Part shown: in pieces, positions 8,479-16,369 of the stretch | How positions within the stretch are numbered: the first letter of the stretch is position 1 | How the letters are laid out: each line of letters begins with the position of its first letter | Assembly: GCF_024228675.1 (NCBI RefSeq) | Contig: NZ_CP100461.1 | Location: 2,787,398 to 2,851,397, forward strand | Reading direction: 5' to 3' | Origin: Salinigranum marinum | GTDB lineage: Archaea; Halobacteriota; Halobacteria; Halobacteriales; Haloferacaceae | DNA length: 64,000 bases | Made by a program: the position numbers and the translations under genes | The notes under the pieces: generated by a model | Database searches by the model: none | Told to the model about the DNA's origin: nothing | Seen by the model: only the letters and a program-made list of their open reading frames with translations

Positions 8479-9474
8479 TCACACGCCGAGGTCACGGAAC
8501 GTCCAGTCGTTTGGTAGATTGGCGTCAAAGCCCGTCTCTTCAACAAGGTCACGGATGCGCTGTTCGACTGTCTCGTCGAGTTCGAAGGTGTAGTCGAACT
8601 CCTCGTGCCAGTCGTAATATCGTGGCATTCCCGGCCAGTAGTCGTCTATCTTCAGGCTGTAGACGCAGTCGAGCAGGTATCGACGGTACGACATATTTTC
8701 ACGGTTGACCCGGGGGAGCGTCCCATCAACCGACTTGTCTCGCACCAGTCGTTCGAGCGCGTCGATTGCGGCGTACTGGTCGGCGTAGAAGGTGTGTTCG
8801 AGCGTCGGGCTGACCGAGAAGACGTCCTCAGACACGCGAGCGCGGAGGTGGTCGACGACCGAGTGGTCTGGGTGTCCAATCCCCCACCCGTACGCGTGGA
8901 CTTCCTCGTGTGCGACGTCGTCGCTGTCGTCGGCGTTGACCGCGACAGCGTCGAGATACTCAAGCGCCTCGACCGGAATCGCTTCGACGCCCCCGGTCAG
9001 TCGCGTGCGGATGAGGTACCGCCCGACGGCGTTCGCTATTGCGGGTGTGACGAGCGGAAGTTCGTCCTCCACAGTAGGGTCATGAGCCTCAATTACGTCC
9101 TCGAGGAACGCCCACCCGTGTGCTCTCGCTGCCTCGTCGAGTTTGCCGCTGACGCGTTCGTAGTACGGCCAGAAGACGTCCCGGAACTTGTCTCCACTGC
9201 TGTCTTCCTCGAGTGCGGCCGAGAGCGCCGATTCGAACTCTACTACTGCGTAGTGAAGTGCGTCAACGTCACCATCTGAGAACCGGTCGAGCAGGGTATC
9301 GAGTTCAGCGACGGATGCGTTCCGTTTCTCGGCCGGCGATGAATCCGTGGATGGTGGTTCATTGGGGTTGGTCGCGGTGGATAATGAATCCGACTGGACG
9401 TCACCGCAGTCGTGGAGACGAAGACGCGTGAGTGTCTCGAACGACTCACCGCAGTCGTCGCACTCGTGAGCCAT
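8479..9474 (-). CDS. C2HC zinc-finger protein, unknown function
   Basis: 331 residues from ATG 9474. The finger CDDCGESFETLTRLRLHDC (C5, C8, H21, C23) is a compact C2H2-like knuckle at the extreme N-terminus. After a low-complexity Ser/Thr/Pro linker comes a ~230-residue helical domain with FWPYYERVSGKLDEAARAH and WPGMPRYYDWHEEFDYTFEL, which I do not recognise. The 42 residues before ATG 9474 would be encoded by the spacer and are rejected. First gene of the minus-strand operon, pointing toward the SWIM gene. Confidence 0.7.
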   Translation of the reverse strand: MAHECDDCGESFETLTRLRLHDCGDVQSDSLSTATNPNEPPSTDSSPAEKRNASVAELDTLLDRFSDGDVDALHYAVVEFESALSAALEEDSSGDKFRDVFWPYYERVSGKLDEAARAHGWAFLEDVIEAHDPTVEDELPLVTPAIANAVGRYLIRTRLTGGVEAIPVEALEYLDAVAVNADDSDDVAHEEVHAYGWGIGHPDHSVVDHLRARVSEDVFSVSPTLEHTFYADQYAAIDALERLVRDKSVDGTLPRVNRENMSYRRYLLDCVYSLKIDDYWPGMPRYYDWHEEFDYTFELDETVEQRIRDLVEETGFDANLPNDWTFRDLGV

Positions 9475-9550
9475 AGTGACACTATCGGCACCTCGGAGAA
9501 ATGCGTTTCCTCTCCAGTCGTGCGGCCAGCCGGATGTGAAACCACGGTCG

Positions 9551-9860
9551 TCAGCGATCGAGCCAGTAGTGCCAGTGTTTGATCGCTCGTTTCGTGTCAC
9601 TACTGGCGTCGATAGGTTCCAGCTGCTCCAATGGAACGCCGACTTCCCTGTCCATCCATTCCACGGTCACACATCTGTCTAAGCGTCGGTTCAATCGCGG
9701 ACATTCCAATGACGCGTACCGTTTCGCCTTCCTCCAAGGGCGACTCCACTCGCTTCGTGACACACCACGCCTCGAACGGGAAGTCTATCGTGTCGTCCAG
9801 ATACGCGTACTATCCCATCGCCTGCTCCTCTGGACTGTAGGTATCGACGATAATCTCCAT
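9551..9860 (-). pseudogene. Decayed calcium-binding-like small protein gene
   Basis: Read from ATG 9860, the minus strand gives MEIIVDTYSPEEQAMG, then TAG (9810-9812) where haloarchaeal homologues that I remember have Trp in a GWY motif. It continues in the same frame as YAYLDDTIDFPFEAWCVTKR and onward to VIGMSAIEP. Near 9690-9700 the homology moves to another frame, VTVEWMDREVGVPLEQLEP, and runs to the stop at 9551 (KHWHYWLDR). One nonsense change plus one frameshift therefore break a ~100-codon gene of the haloarchaeal small calcium-binding protein type. It lies just inside the right-hand copy of the 39-nt repeat. Confidence 0.75.
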
Positions 9861-10524
9861 CTCTATTCATTCTTCCCGTCCTTCGTCTCTTTCGACCCGC
9901 GTAATATCCTCCAGTACTCGCCACAGACATAAGACGCTCCAGCTGGTCGAAATGTTTCATCTACCGATCACCTTACGCAATTGTGGAGCGTGCACGGTTA
10001 GTAGGTACAACAGACCGGGACGAATAGTTGTAGAAGCCATCCTGCATTTTCGTCTGACCATTCCGCCGCTTCGGCGACGCGTATTGATGATTCATGAGCG
10101 AGACTGGTACACTCAGCACGTGATGGACTTCGTGCGCGCTGAACTGAACGGGCACATCGTCGAGAAACGCCTCGGCACCAGACAGACATGGCTCGACAAT
10201 TACGCGAAGAGTCGACGCCCCGTGAGCGTGGAACACACTAACCGGAATAACAGCGGTCGTCAGGAGTTGTAACATCGTTTGTGGCAAGACATAAAGATTC
10301 GAGGATAGAGGGGTCTGTTGGCAGGTTCTGCACGTAACCGTTTATCTGGAAAGCACGTCTCGACTGTTAGAGTGCAGTGAACGAAACTCTGCACATCGAA
10401 GACGAAACGAGATCGAACCACAGAGAAGGTGAAGCGTATCTCAGCGTGAACGGTCAGTCCCTCATGCCCCGCGAGTGTGCCAGACACCCCGTCGACAGCG
10501 CGTGTTTCTGCGGCAAACAGAGAA
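9861..10524. other. Intergenic with repeat copy 2 and a possible small ORF
   Basis: About 660 bases. Contains copy 2 of the 39-nt repeat (9997-10035). A 61-codon ORF on the plus strand (10087-10272, starting MIHERDWYTQHVMDF) has protein-like composition but no family I recognise; it may be a fragment. A TATA-like CGTTTATC near 10339 precedes the next gene at some distance. Confidence 0.4.
9997..10035 (+). repeat. 39-nt direct repeat, copy 2
   Basis: Same orientation as 1849-1887, 35/39 identical, including the TACAAC (10006-10011) / GTTGTA (10027-10032) inverted arms with a 15-nt spacer. It lies directly beyond the decayed calcium-binding-like gene and marks the right side of the XPB-Bax1/zinc-finger block. 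Confidence 0.8.
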
Positions 10525-11496
10525 ATGAGCACTGAAACCAAATTCCTCGGCACTGAGAAACTAGAAGACCTCTTCTCCGAATACGTCGAGGCCGCGCTTG
10601 ACGCGCTCAACGTCACCATCCACGAAACAAGCACGGACACCAGCGAGGCTGACGACGTCGAACACATCCGTGACTTCCCGGTTGCTCCCGACATTAACCA
10701 TCACGATGGCGAGAGAGCAGGAAAAGACATCCGCCGCCTGTACGACACTCGCGAGGCCACTGCCGGCGAGGTACCCCGGGAAAGCGAGTACGTGACGACA
10801 CGCGTCCGCTACGGTAGTCTGTCTGGTAGACGTCGCCAACTCGTAATCGGCTGGAATACGCTTCCGACCACCCGCGAAATCCGACTCGCGGAGACTCTCA
10901 TCGATGCCGAGTACGATCCAAGCGGCGTCCAACATTCCGCAGGAGTCGGCGAAGAGATTCTCGCCGCCATCTTTGGACGCAACCCGCACGAACACGACCT
11001 CTGGGTTTCGAGCGACGAACTGGCAGCGGCGATCATCGACCAGTCGCGCTCTGGGTTATCGACTACGCAAATCGAGATCGACGGTGAAGTGGAAAGCAGC
11101 TACGAGGGCGACAGCTACCGCAACGTCCACGACACCCACGAAGTCGATGACGCCGACCGTCCCGCCCTTAGCAGCATCTGGACAGCGAGTACTGGCCACG
11201 TGTGGGTGACTGTCGAACGATGGAACACGGGCTACTGCGAATCCGAGTCTAAGGTGTTCATCCGCAGTCTGCAGATGGATGAACCGCACAAAATCGACCT
11301 CGACCGCGGCGAGAGCAACCTCCATCTCTCGGGGACGTTCGAGTACGGTGGCGAAGAACTCGACGTGAGCGTCGAAATCATCTGCGTCCCCGAACTCCCG
11401 GATCCCCGTAACATGTGGGAGTTTCCGGCGAACCACAGCCTGCGACCCATCACGAGTGACGCAGCTGACGAACTGACTGGTGGTTCCGAAGGATGA
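10525..11496 (+). CDS. Orphan 323-residue acidic protein
   Basis: Start ATG 10525 (MSTETKFLGTEKLEDLFSEY); the 16 codons upstream are less protein-like. Soluble, no membrane segment or signal peptide. The segment RYGSLSGRRRQLVIGWNTLP and a beta-rich C-terminal half (HVWVTVERWNTGYCESESK and YGGEELDVSVEIICV) suggest two mixed alpha/beta domains. I recognise no catalytic motif. It stands alone between the 39-nt repeat and the IS5 element, and reads as intact. Possibly an accessory gene of the island. Confidence 0.6.
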   Translation: MSTETKFLGTEKLEDLFSEYVEAALDALNVTIHETSTDTSEADDVEHIRDFPVAPDINHHDGERAGKDIRRLYDTREATAGEVPRESEYVTTRVRYGSLSGRRRQLVIGWNTLPTTREIRLAETLIDAEYDPSGVQHSAGVGEEILAAIFGRNPHEHDLWVSSDELAAAIIDQSRSGLSTTQIEIDGEVESSYEGDSYRNVHDTHEVDDADRPALSSIWTASTGHVWVTVERWNTGYCESESKVFIRSLQMDEPHKIDLDRGESNLHLSGTFEYGGEELDVSVEIICVPELPDPRNMWEFPANHSLRPITSDAADELTGGSEG

Positions 11497-11635
11497 CAAC
11501 GAGCAGCGGTTGATTCGAGCCCCGAGAGAGGCGGCAACCCCACCACCCCCTCGACTTCCGATGTAAACTGGGCGTTTCAGCAGGCGTCGTGTCTCGTCGG
11601 AACTCGAAAACGTGGTGTGACCGCCACGAGTTCCC

Positions 11636-11658
11636 GGTTGCCTTAATGGTGCCTTGTT
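11636..11658 (+). repeat. Left terminal inverted repeat of the IS
   Basis: Outer GGTTGCC and inner GTGCCTTGTT blocks match the complement of 12761-12783; six central bases differ. Confidence 0.65.
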
Positions 11659-11741
11659 TTGCGGTCGACTAACGGCAGCTTCAGACGCTCTCACGGGAAG
11701 ATTCCGTCACGCTAACCCGTAATTGGACGCCGTCTGGCGAT

Positions 11742-12557
11742 ATGGCATCGCTCAGACGGCTAGCACGGATGTGTCGAGATCTTGCCAAACAGCACGTTGA
11801 CGACCCGGAAGTACCCGCCGCGCCGGACGGCGCGGGCGGGTACGCGAAATGGGTGCAGATCGCCTTGATTCTGTACCGCGTCGAGTTGGAGAAGAGCCTC
11901 CGTGAGACTGAAGACTATCTTAACGAGATGCCCGGTGTCCTCGCCGTGTTCGAACTTGACGAGGCACCGCACTACAGTTCGTTCTGCCGGTGGGAACAAG
12001 AGTACCGGATGCGTGACCTGCGCCGCCTGCTCCGCGCTTCGGCGGAGCAGGCGGGCTGGAGTGGTGAAGCCGCGATTGACGCGAGTGGCTTCCAGCGCGA
12101 TCAAACCAGCTACCACTACCGCGACCGCGCGAATTACTCGTTCCAGTCGATGAAGACGACGATCTTGATCGACGTGAACTCGCTGGCGATCAAGGACGTT
12201 CATTTCACGACGAAGAAAGCCTGGGACGGCCACATCGGGATGCAGGTCTTCCGCCGGAACGCGGAAGACCTGCGTGTGTTGTCTGCTGATGCGAACTATT
12301 CGTGGAGCGACCTCCGCGAGGAGTGTCGCTCCAACTCAACGCGACCGTTGATCAAGCACAGGGAGCAGACACCGTTGCAGAAGGCCCACAACGCCCGGAT
12401 GAACGAGGACTACAACCAACGCTGGATGAGCGAGACAGGTTTCTCGCAGTTGAAGGAAGACGACGGCGAGAAGCTCCGCTCCCGGAGCTGGCATGGCCAG
12501 TTCCGGGAGCTGACTCGCAAGTGCATCGTGCATAACCTGACGCAGGCGGCGAGTTAG
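11742..12557 (+). CDS. IS5-family DDE transposase
   Basis: 271 residues, about normal for haloarchaeal IS5-type transposases. Catalytic triad visible as D113 (AAIDASGF), D183 (VLSADANYSW) and E231 (RWMSETGFSQLKE), with the Y-(2)-R-(3)-E-like signature around the last Asp/Glu. N-terminal HTH-like region and the acidic LRETEDYLNEMPGVLAVFEL segment are typical. The frame is uninterrupted, so the element may be active. It provides cut-and-paste transposition of the surrounding 1.15-kb element. Confidence 0.88.
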   Translation: MASLRRLARMCRDLAKQHVDDPEVPAAPDGAGGYAKWVQIALILYRVELEKSLRETEDYLNEMPGVLAVFELDEAPHYSSFCRWEQEYRMRDLRRLLRASAEQAGWSGEAAIDASGFQRDQTSYHYRDRANYSFQSMKTTILIDVNSLAIKDVHFTTKKAWDGHIGMQVFRRNAEDLRVLSADANYSWSDLREECRSNSTRPLIKHREQTPLQKAHNARMNEDYNQRWMSETGFSQLKEDDGEKLRSRSWHGQFRELTRKCIVHNLTQAAS

Positions 12558-12760
12558 GGCTCGCCGTCTGCTCCCCTTCTCCGGACGTATCCGGGAGAGG
12601 CATCGCCGCCGTCACCGGAACAATGGAGCAAGGTACCATAGTTTTGACTCATCAGCAACCGCTGTGAGTGACAGCTACTGCATCTTCTGAGGGCGAGAAG
12701 CCGTCTTTAGCGCCGTAAAATTGTAGATCAGCAACCCCACCCCGACGCTGTCTTGCGTTC

Positions 12761-12783
12761 AACAAGGCACTTAATGGGCAACC
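12761..12783 (-). repeat. Right terminal inverted repeat of the IS
   Basis: AACAAGGCAC…GGGCAACC, complement of the left end at 17 of 23 positions. Confidence 0.65.
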
Positions 12784-12968
12784 AAGGCCGGCATTCAAGT
12801 GAGATCGTCACGATCCCTCGACTTGTGACGGTGTGGGGACTTCAAACCGCTCGACGCGAAAAGTGGGTTCACAGGGCTTGAAACAGCCAGTATTCCACTC
12901 GCGGGGGCAGCGTTCCGTATGCCCCGATGCGGGCTTGCACGGGAGCTTGGGTAATCGGCCCGCCCGAG

Positions 12969-13013
12969 GCCTTGTGGAGGCTGAGACGCGGGTTCGATTC
13001 TCGCACCCGGACT
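12969..13013 (+). other. 3' fragment of tRNA-His(GTG), attachment-site scar
   Basis: The anticodon loop TTGTGGA (12972-12978, anticodon GTG) is followed by the stem GGCTG, a 4-nt variable loop, a perfect T arm (GCGGG-TTCGATT-CTCGC), the acceptor strand ACCCGGA and C73. C73 is diagnostic for tRNA-His. The matching 5' half (acceptor TCCGGGT, D arm) is absent upstream; only the last few bases of the 5' anticodon stem persist. Such 3' tRNA halves are left by integrases that recombine in the anticodon loop. The intact tRNA should lie at the other end of the island, outside the window. Confidence 0.8.
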
Positions 13014-13047
13014 TTCTGAGGAACGTAGTGACGAAGGAAGCCGGAAG

Positions 13048-13059
13048 GCGAGAATCGAA
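13048..13059 (-). repeat. Inverted 12-nt copy of the tRNA T-arm core
   Basis: GCGAGAATCGAA is the exact complement of TTCGATTCTCGC in the two tRNA-His scars on either side. It may be a chance match, a second integrase arm site, or part of a hairpin formed with the scars. Confidence 0.4.
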
Positions 13060-13092
13060 TCACGCGAGACGAGTGTCAGCGGGTCCCGCACT

Positions 13093-13117
13093 CGGGTTCG
13101 ATTCTCGCACCCGGACT
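13093..13117 (+). repeat. Second 25-nt copy of the tRNA-His 3' end
   Basis: Identical over 25 nt to 12989-13013 (starting CGGGTTCGATTCTCGC and ending in ACT), beginning at the T stem. Similarity stops just past the CCA-less 3' end. This copy overlaps the stop codon of the PAS protein gene. Two nested scars of different lengths suggest two integration events or two crossover positions. Confidence 0.8.
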
Positions 13118-14372
13118 ATCTCTTAAGTTCCAGTCGGTCGGTGATGTCCCGAGCGACTCCACAGCGAAACACCTCACCTGTCTCCGGATCCTCGAACGTC
13201 GTTCCCCTGAACTCGTACGTCGTTCCCCTGAAATCGTGTTCGATCGACTCGCCGTCCTTGGTGAGGAGGCTCAGTTCGACCCGCCGGTCCTCGGAGGCGT
13301 CCATCGACGCCAACAACCCCGGGACGTACTCGTGCTCCCCCTCCGGAACGAACTCCTTTGCGTGCATACTCCCGATCTCTTCGCTCGTGTAGCCGGTCGT
13401 CTCGCCGAGCGTTTCGTTCCAGAGACGGAGCTGGGCCTCCGCGTCGAGGACGTACACGATATCCTCGACGGTGTTGATGACGGCTTCGAGAAACTGTCGC
13501 TCGCGGCGGAGTTCCTCTTGAGAGCGTTTGAGTCGCGTGACGTCGTTGATGAGGACGTACGCCCCCGGTTCGCCGTTGTATGCGACGGGCGCGGCGGCGA
13601 TCTCCCCGTATCGCTCTTCGTCGTCCAGTCCGAGCAACCGATACTCCCTCGGCTCGGTCGCTTCTCGATCTTCGAGGACCCGGCTGATCCGCTGCCGTGC
13701 CCGATCACGATGTTCCGGATGCACGAACCGCTCCGGCTCCGTCCCGATCACGTCTGTCTGGTCCTCGGCTCCGAGGAACTCTGCCGCTTTCGCGTTGCAG
13801 TAGACGATCCCTCGATCGGCGGTGAACACGGCGATCGGGACGGGTGCGGTTTCGACGAACGGGTGGAACCGTGTCGTCCGGTTCCGTGACTCCGGGAGGT
13901 CGGTGGGTCCGTCAGTTCCGTTGGCCTTGGGAGCGTTCCGCTCGATTCTCGTGTCACCGTTTTCGGCCGTCTTCCGGTCTGAACGCGGCTGTTGTTCGGA
14001 ATTCGGCTGGTGATCGACCCGTTCACTGCGGTCACGAACGACCCAGACGAGCCGTCCGTTCACCGTGCGGCGGACCGACAGAGCCTGTAGGAACGGAGAG
14101 CCGTCTCTCCGAACCCCTTCCACCTCGCCTCGCCAGCCCCGCTCGGGCCGAACCCCGGGGAGGACCTCGCTCTCGATGCGTTTGCACTCCGCCCGTGGAT
14201 ACAACTCACGCCACGGCGTTCCGACGAGAGCGTCCGAGGTGTCGTATCCGAAGCTCACGGCCAGTTCCCTGTTGGCCGTGACGAACGTCTCTCCCTCGAC
14301 GAGGCCTGCCCCATCTATCGAGGCCGCGATGATCGCACTCCCCTCGGTTGGCGAACGTGTTGGTTCGCCCAT
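13116..14372 (-). CDS. Triple-PAS sensor protein, probably truncated at its 3' end
   Basis: 418 residues with three PAS/PAC units (about 12-120, 165-285 and 285-415). PAC endings VVWVVRDRSER, AYVLINDVTRLKRS and CGVARDITDRLELKR are visible. It has no histidine kinase, GAF or HTH output domain and stops five residues after the last PAC. The TAG stop is formed at 13116-13118, inside and against the second tRNA-His scar. In haloarchaea this architecture normally continues into a HisKA/HATPase module. I infer that recombination at the att site removed the kinase end. A PAS-only protein cannot be excluded. Confidence 0.75.
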   Translation of the reverse strand: MGEPTRSPTEGSAIIAASIDGAGLVEGETFVTANRELAVSFGYDTSDALVGTPWRELYPRAECKRIESEVLPGVRPERGWRGEVEGVRRDGSPFLQALSVRRTVNGRLVWVVRDRSERVDHQPNSEQQPRSDRKTAENGDTRIERNAPKANGTDGPTDLPESRNRTTRFHPFVETAPVPIAVFTADRGIVYCNAKAAEFLGAEDQTDVIGTEPERFVHPEHRDRARQRISRVLEDREATEPREYRLLGLDDEERYGEIAAAPVAYNGEPGAYVLINDVTRLKRSQEELRRERQFLEAVINTVEDIVYVLDAEAQLRLWNETLGETTGYTSEEIGSMHAKEFVPEGEHEYVPGLLASMDASEDRRVELSLLTKDGESIEHDFRGTTYEFRGTTFEDPETGEVFRCGVARDITDRLELKR

Positions 14373-14538
14373 AGGTCGGATACTCGTAACGAGATAATCA
14401 AAGTTCGGGCTGCGAGAAGTTCACTGATCTCTCGGTCGTCGAGGAGCGAATCCCGCCGAGTGCTCCTGGGAGGCCGTCACATGTGTCGGAGTGGAGTAAC
14501 TCGTCACGTGGAGGCGTTCGACCTGTCCCTCTCGGTGC

Positions 14539-15183
14539 TCACCGCCGTTCGGTGTAGCTTCGAACGACCGCGGCCTCCGCCTTCCGAAGCAGTTCCCCGG
14601 CCGTACTCGTCGCACAGTCGAGCACGGCGGCGACGTCCGCGACGGTCCCCTCCCGAGGGACCTCGTAGTACCCCACGGCGACCGCCGCATCGAGCGCCGC
14701 CCGCTGTCGGTCGGTGAGGCGCGACGACGAGCGCCTGCGCGCGAACTCGTGGACCTGTCGGATGGTGAGGTCGCCGAGTTCGGAGAGCGCCCGGTGAAAC
14801 GAGCTGAGCGCCTCGGCCTCGCCGACCGCCTCGAACTCGACCTCGCCCGTGTCGAGAAAGCGGGCCGGCGGGAGGAAGACGACCCGTGACGCCGCGATGG
14901 TCTCTAAGACCGCTCCCGGGAACTCGTAGTCGGCCTGCCGCAGGAACGCGTACGTTCCGTCGGCCTCTTCGACGACGGCGCTCACGAGAAGCGAGTCGAT
15001 AGCCTCCACAGCCTCCGCCGTCGACTTCGGGTCGCCGTCACACCAGAGCAGCGTCGTCGCGTCCTCGGTCGGGCTCCACATCAGCAGGTCCACCCGTCCG
15101 ATCGGCGACTCGCCCACGACCCGCTGGTGGAGCGGGTGGCGGAGTCGCTCCGGGTAGGTGACGGCGAACTGGATGCGTTTCAT
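14539..15183 (-). CDS. Bat-type (bacterio-opsin activator-like) HTH regulator
   Basis: 214 residues from ATG 15183 (MKRIQFAVTYPERLRHPLHQ). The N-terminal ~155 residues form the haloarchaeal sensor-like domain preceding HTH_10. The C-terminal HTH reads LTDRQRAALDAAVAVGYYEV then GTVADVAAVLDCATSTAGEL, the canonical HTH_10 signature. Longer upstream reading frames are basic and lie opposite the hydrolase gene. Ligand and targets are unknown; it is transcribed in the same direction as the alpha/beta hydrolase 115 nt upstream. Confidence 0.85.
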   Translation of the reverse strand: MKRIQFAVTYPERLRHPLHQRVVGESPIGRVDLLMWSPTEDATTLLWCDGDPKSTAEAVEAIDSLLVSAVVEEADGTYAFLRQADYEFPGAVLETIAASRVVFLPPARFLDTGEVEFEAVGEAEALSSFHRALSELGDLTIRQVHEFARRRSSSRLTDRQRAALDAAVAVGYYEVPREGTVADVAAVLDCATSTAGELLRKAEAAVVRSYTERR

Positions 15184-15298
15184 GCAGCCGTGGCGGGCTG
15201 TTCGGGCGTGCGGTATATCAATCAGTGGCTCGCTCTCGGGTAGCTCCGCGTCGGACCGACAGAGGAAGCCAGCGACGCGGACGGACCGAACGCTCGTG

Positions 15299-16147
15299 TC
15301 ACCGATGGCCGCCCAGCACGTCGGATCGACAGCGGAGGAGCGTCCGCAGGTGGTCCGCGTCGAGGACGTGCAGCCGTGCGGTCGGGACGCGCGCTTCGAG
15401 ACGCCGTACGCCCGCCAGCGGGACGTTCGTGTCGCTTTCGCCGTGCCAGAGATGCACGGGTTGGTCGATGGCCGCGAAGTCGACCCCCCAGTCCCGGGTC
15501 GACTCGCGGAACTCGGTGACGGCACCGCTCCGGTGCCGGGCGAACGCCTCGACGAAGTCCGCTTTTACCAGTTGCGCGACGCCGTCGGGCACCGACGTGG
15601 CGTCGCCCGTGGTGTACTGCGAGACGACGACAGAGGGATCGAGCCGCCGGGCGAGCCACGCCTGGCCACGGAAGAGTCCACGAAGGAGCAACGGCGTCGC
15701 CGTCGCCATCCCCGCGAGTGCCCGTTGCATCAGGGGAACCGCGCCGCCCACGCCGGGCGGCGTCGCACCCGCGACGACGTCGACCCGGGTGACTCGACCC
15801 GGGAGCGTCTCGGCTGCCGCGAGCGCGTAGGGACTTCCGCCGGAGAACGCGACGAGGCCGGCCGTCTCCACGCCGGTGTCGTCGAGGACGGCGGTGACGA
15901 ACGCGCCGGCGTCGGCGACCGACCAGTCCGGCCACGGCGTCGACCTGCCGTACCCCGGCCTATCGGGCGCGAGCACCCGGATCCCGGCGCGCCGGGCGAC
16001 CGGCGCGAGGAGCCCGCCCAGTCGACGGGAGCCGGGTGTCCCGTGGAGGAACACGACCGGGATCCCCTCGGCGCGACCGTATTCGGCGTACGTGAGCCGT
16101 CGCTCGTCGTCCAGCCACACGGTGTTCGTGTCCGCCCGGTCCGACAT
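15299..16147 (-). CDS. Alpha/beta hydrolase
   Basis: 282 residues starting at ATG 16147. Oxyanion-hole HGTPGSRR near residue 35, then a nucleophile elbow AFSGGSPYALA around residue 100, acidic residue in GESDTNVP and His in DADHLRT near the C-terminus: a complete Ser-Asp-His triad in the usual order. The cap region contains LLLRGLFRGQAWLARR. Substrate cannot be predicted; the family includes esterases, haloperoxidase-like enzymes and epoxide hydrolases. Confidence 0.85.
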   Translation of the reverse strand: MSDRADTNTVWLDDERRLTYAEYGRAEGIPVVFLHGTPGSRRLGGLLAPVARRAGIRVLAPDRPGYGRSTPWPDWSVADAGAFVTAVLDDTGVETAGLVAFSGGSPYALAAAETLPGRVTRVDVVAGATPPGVGGAVPLMQRALAGMATATPLLLRGLFRGQAWLARRLDPSVVVSQYTTGDATSVPDGVAQLVKADFVEAFARHRSGAVTEFRESTRDWGVDFAAIDQPVHLWHGESDTNVPLAGVRRLEARVPTARLHVLDADHLRTLLRCRSDVLGGHR

Positions 16148-16248
16148 TGCTCTCGAGGACCGATCCGAGGTCGCCATCACTCGTACGTACACGCCCGGGG
16201 GGTGAGGAACTGGTGCCGGATGCGTGCGGCACTATTTCTACGAGGAGA

Positions 16249-16282
16249 GAATCCCGCCGTTTACCGCGGGAGTGAATCCGAC
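16249..16282 (+). repeat. Right-end-like hairpin remnant of an IS200/IS605-type element
   Basis: GAATCCCGCCG-TTTA-CCGCGGG forms a 5-bp stem extended by one G-C pair around a C-C mismatch, with a TTTA tetraloop, followed by AGTGAATCCGAC. It resembles the tnpB right end at 17653-17682 (CCCCGTCG-TTTA-CGACGGGG then AGGATGTCAC). No ORF precedes it on this strand, so it is probably a relic of an earlier element. Confidence 0.5.
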
Positions 16283-16369
16283 AACTCCGCCACAGTCCAC
16301 CGCCGGTAGCAGGCCGGATATTCCACGCTAATCCACACCATTAATTAGGTTTACCTACATAGGCTATGT

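Larger units (their letters stand above)
11636..12783 (+). mobile_element. IS5-family insertion sequence, about 1.15 kb
   Basis: Bounded by imperfect terminal inverted repeats: GGTTGCC…GTGCCTTGTT at 11636-11658 and its complement at 12761-12783 (17 of 23 positions match). It contains one intact DDE transposase. No convincing target-site duplication is visible next to the repeats. It lies only ~190 nt from the tRNA-His scar at the island edge. Confidence 0.75.

Noticed and set aside
11630..12790. Target-site duplication of the IS5 element
   Set aside because: Bases flanking the inverted repeats on the two sides do not match convincingly.
12900..13013. Complete or intron-containing tRNA-His
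   Set aside because: No 5' acceptor TCCGGGT or D arm is found in the preceding 200 bases, so only the 3' part is present.
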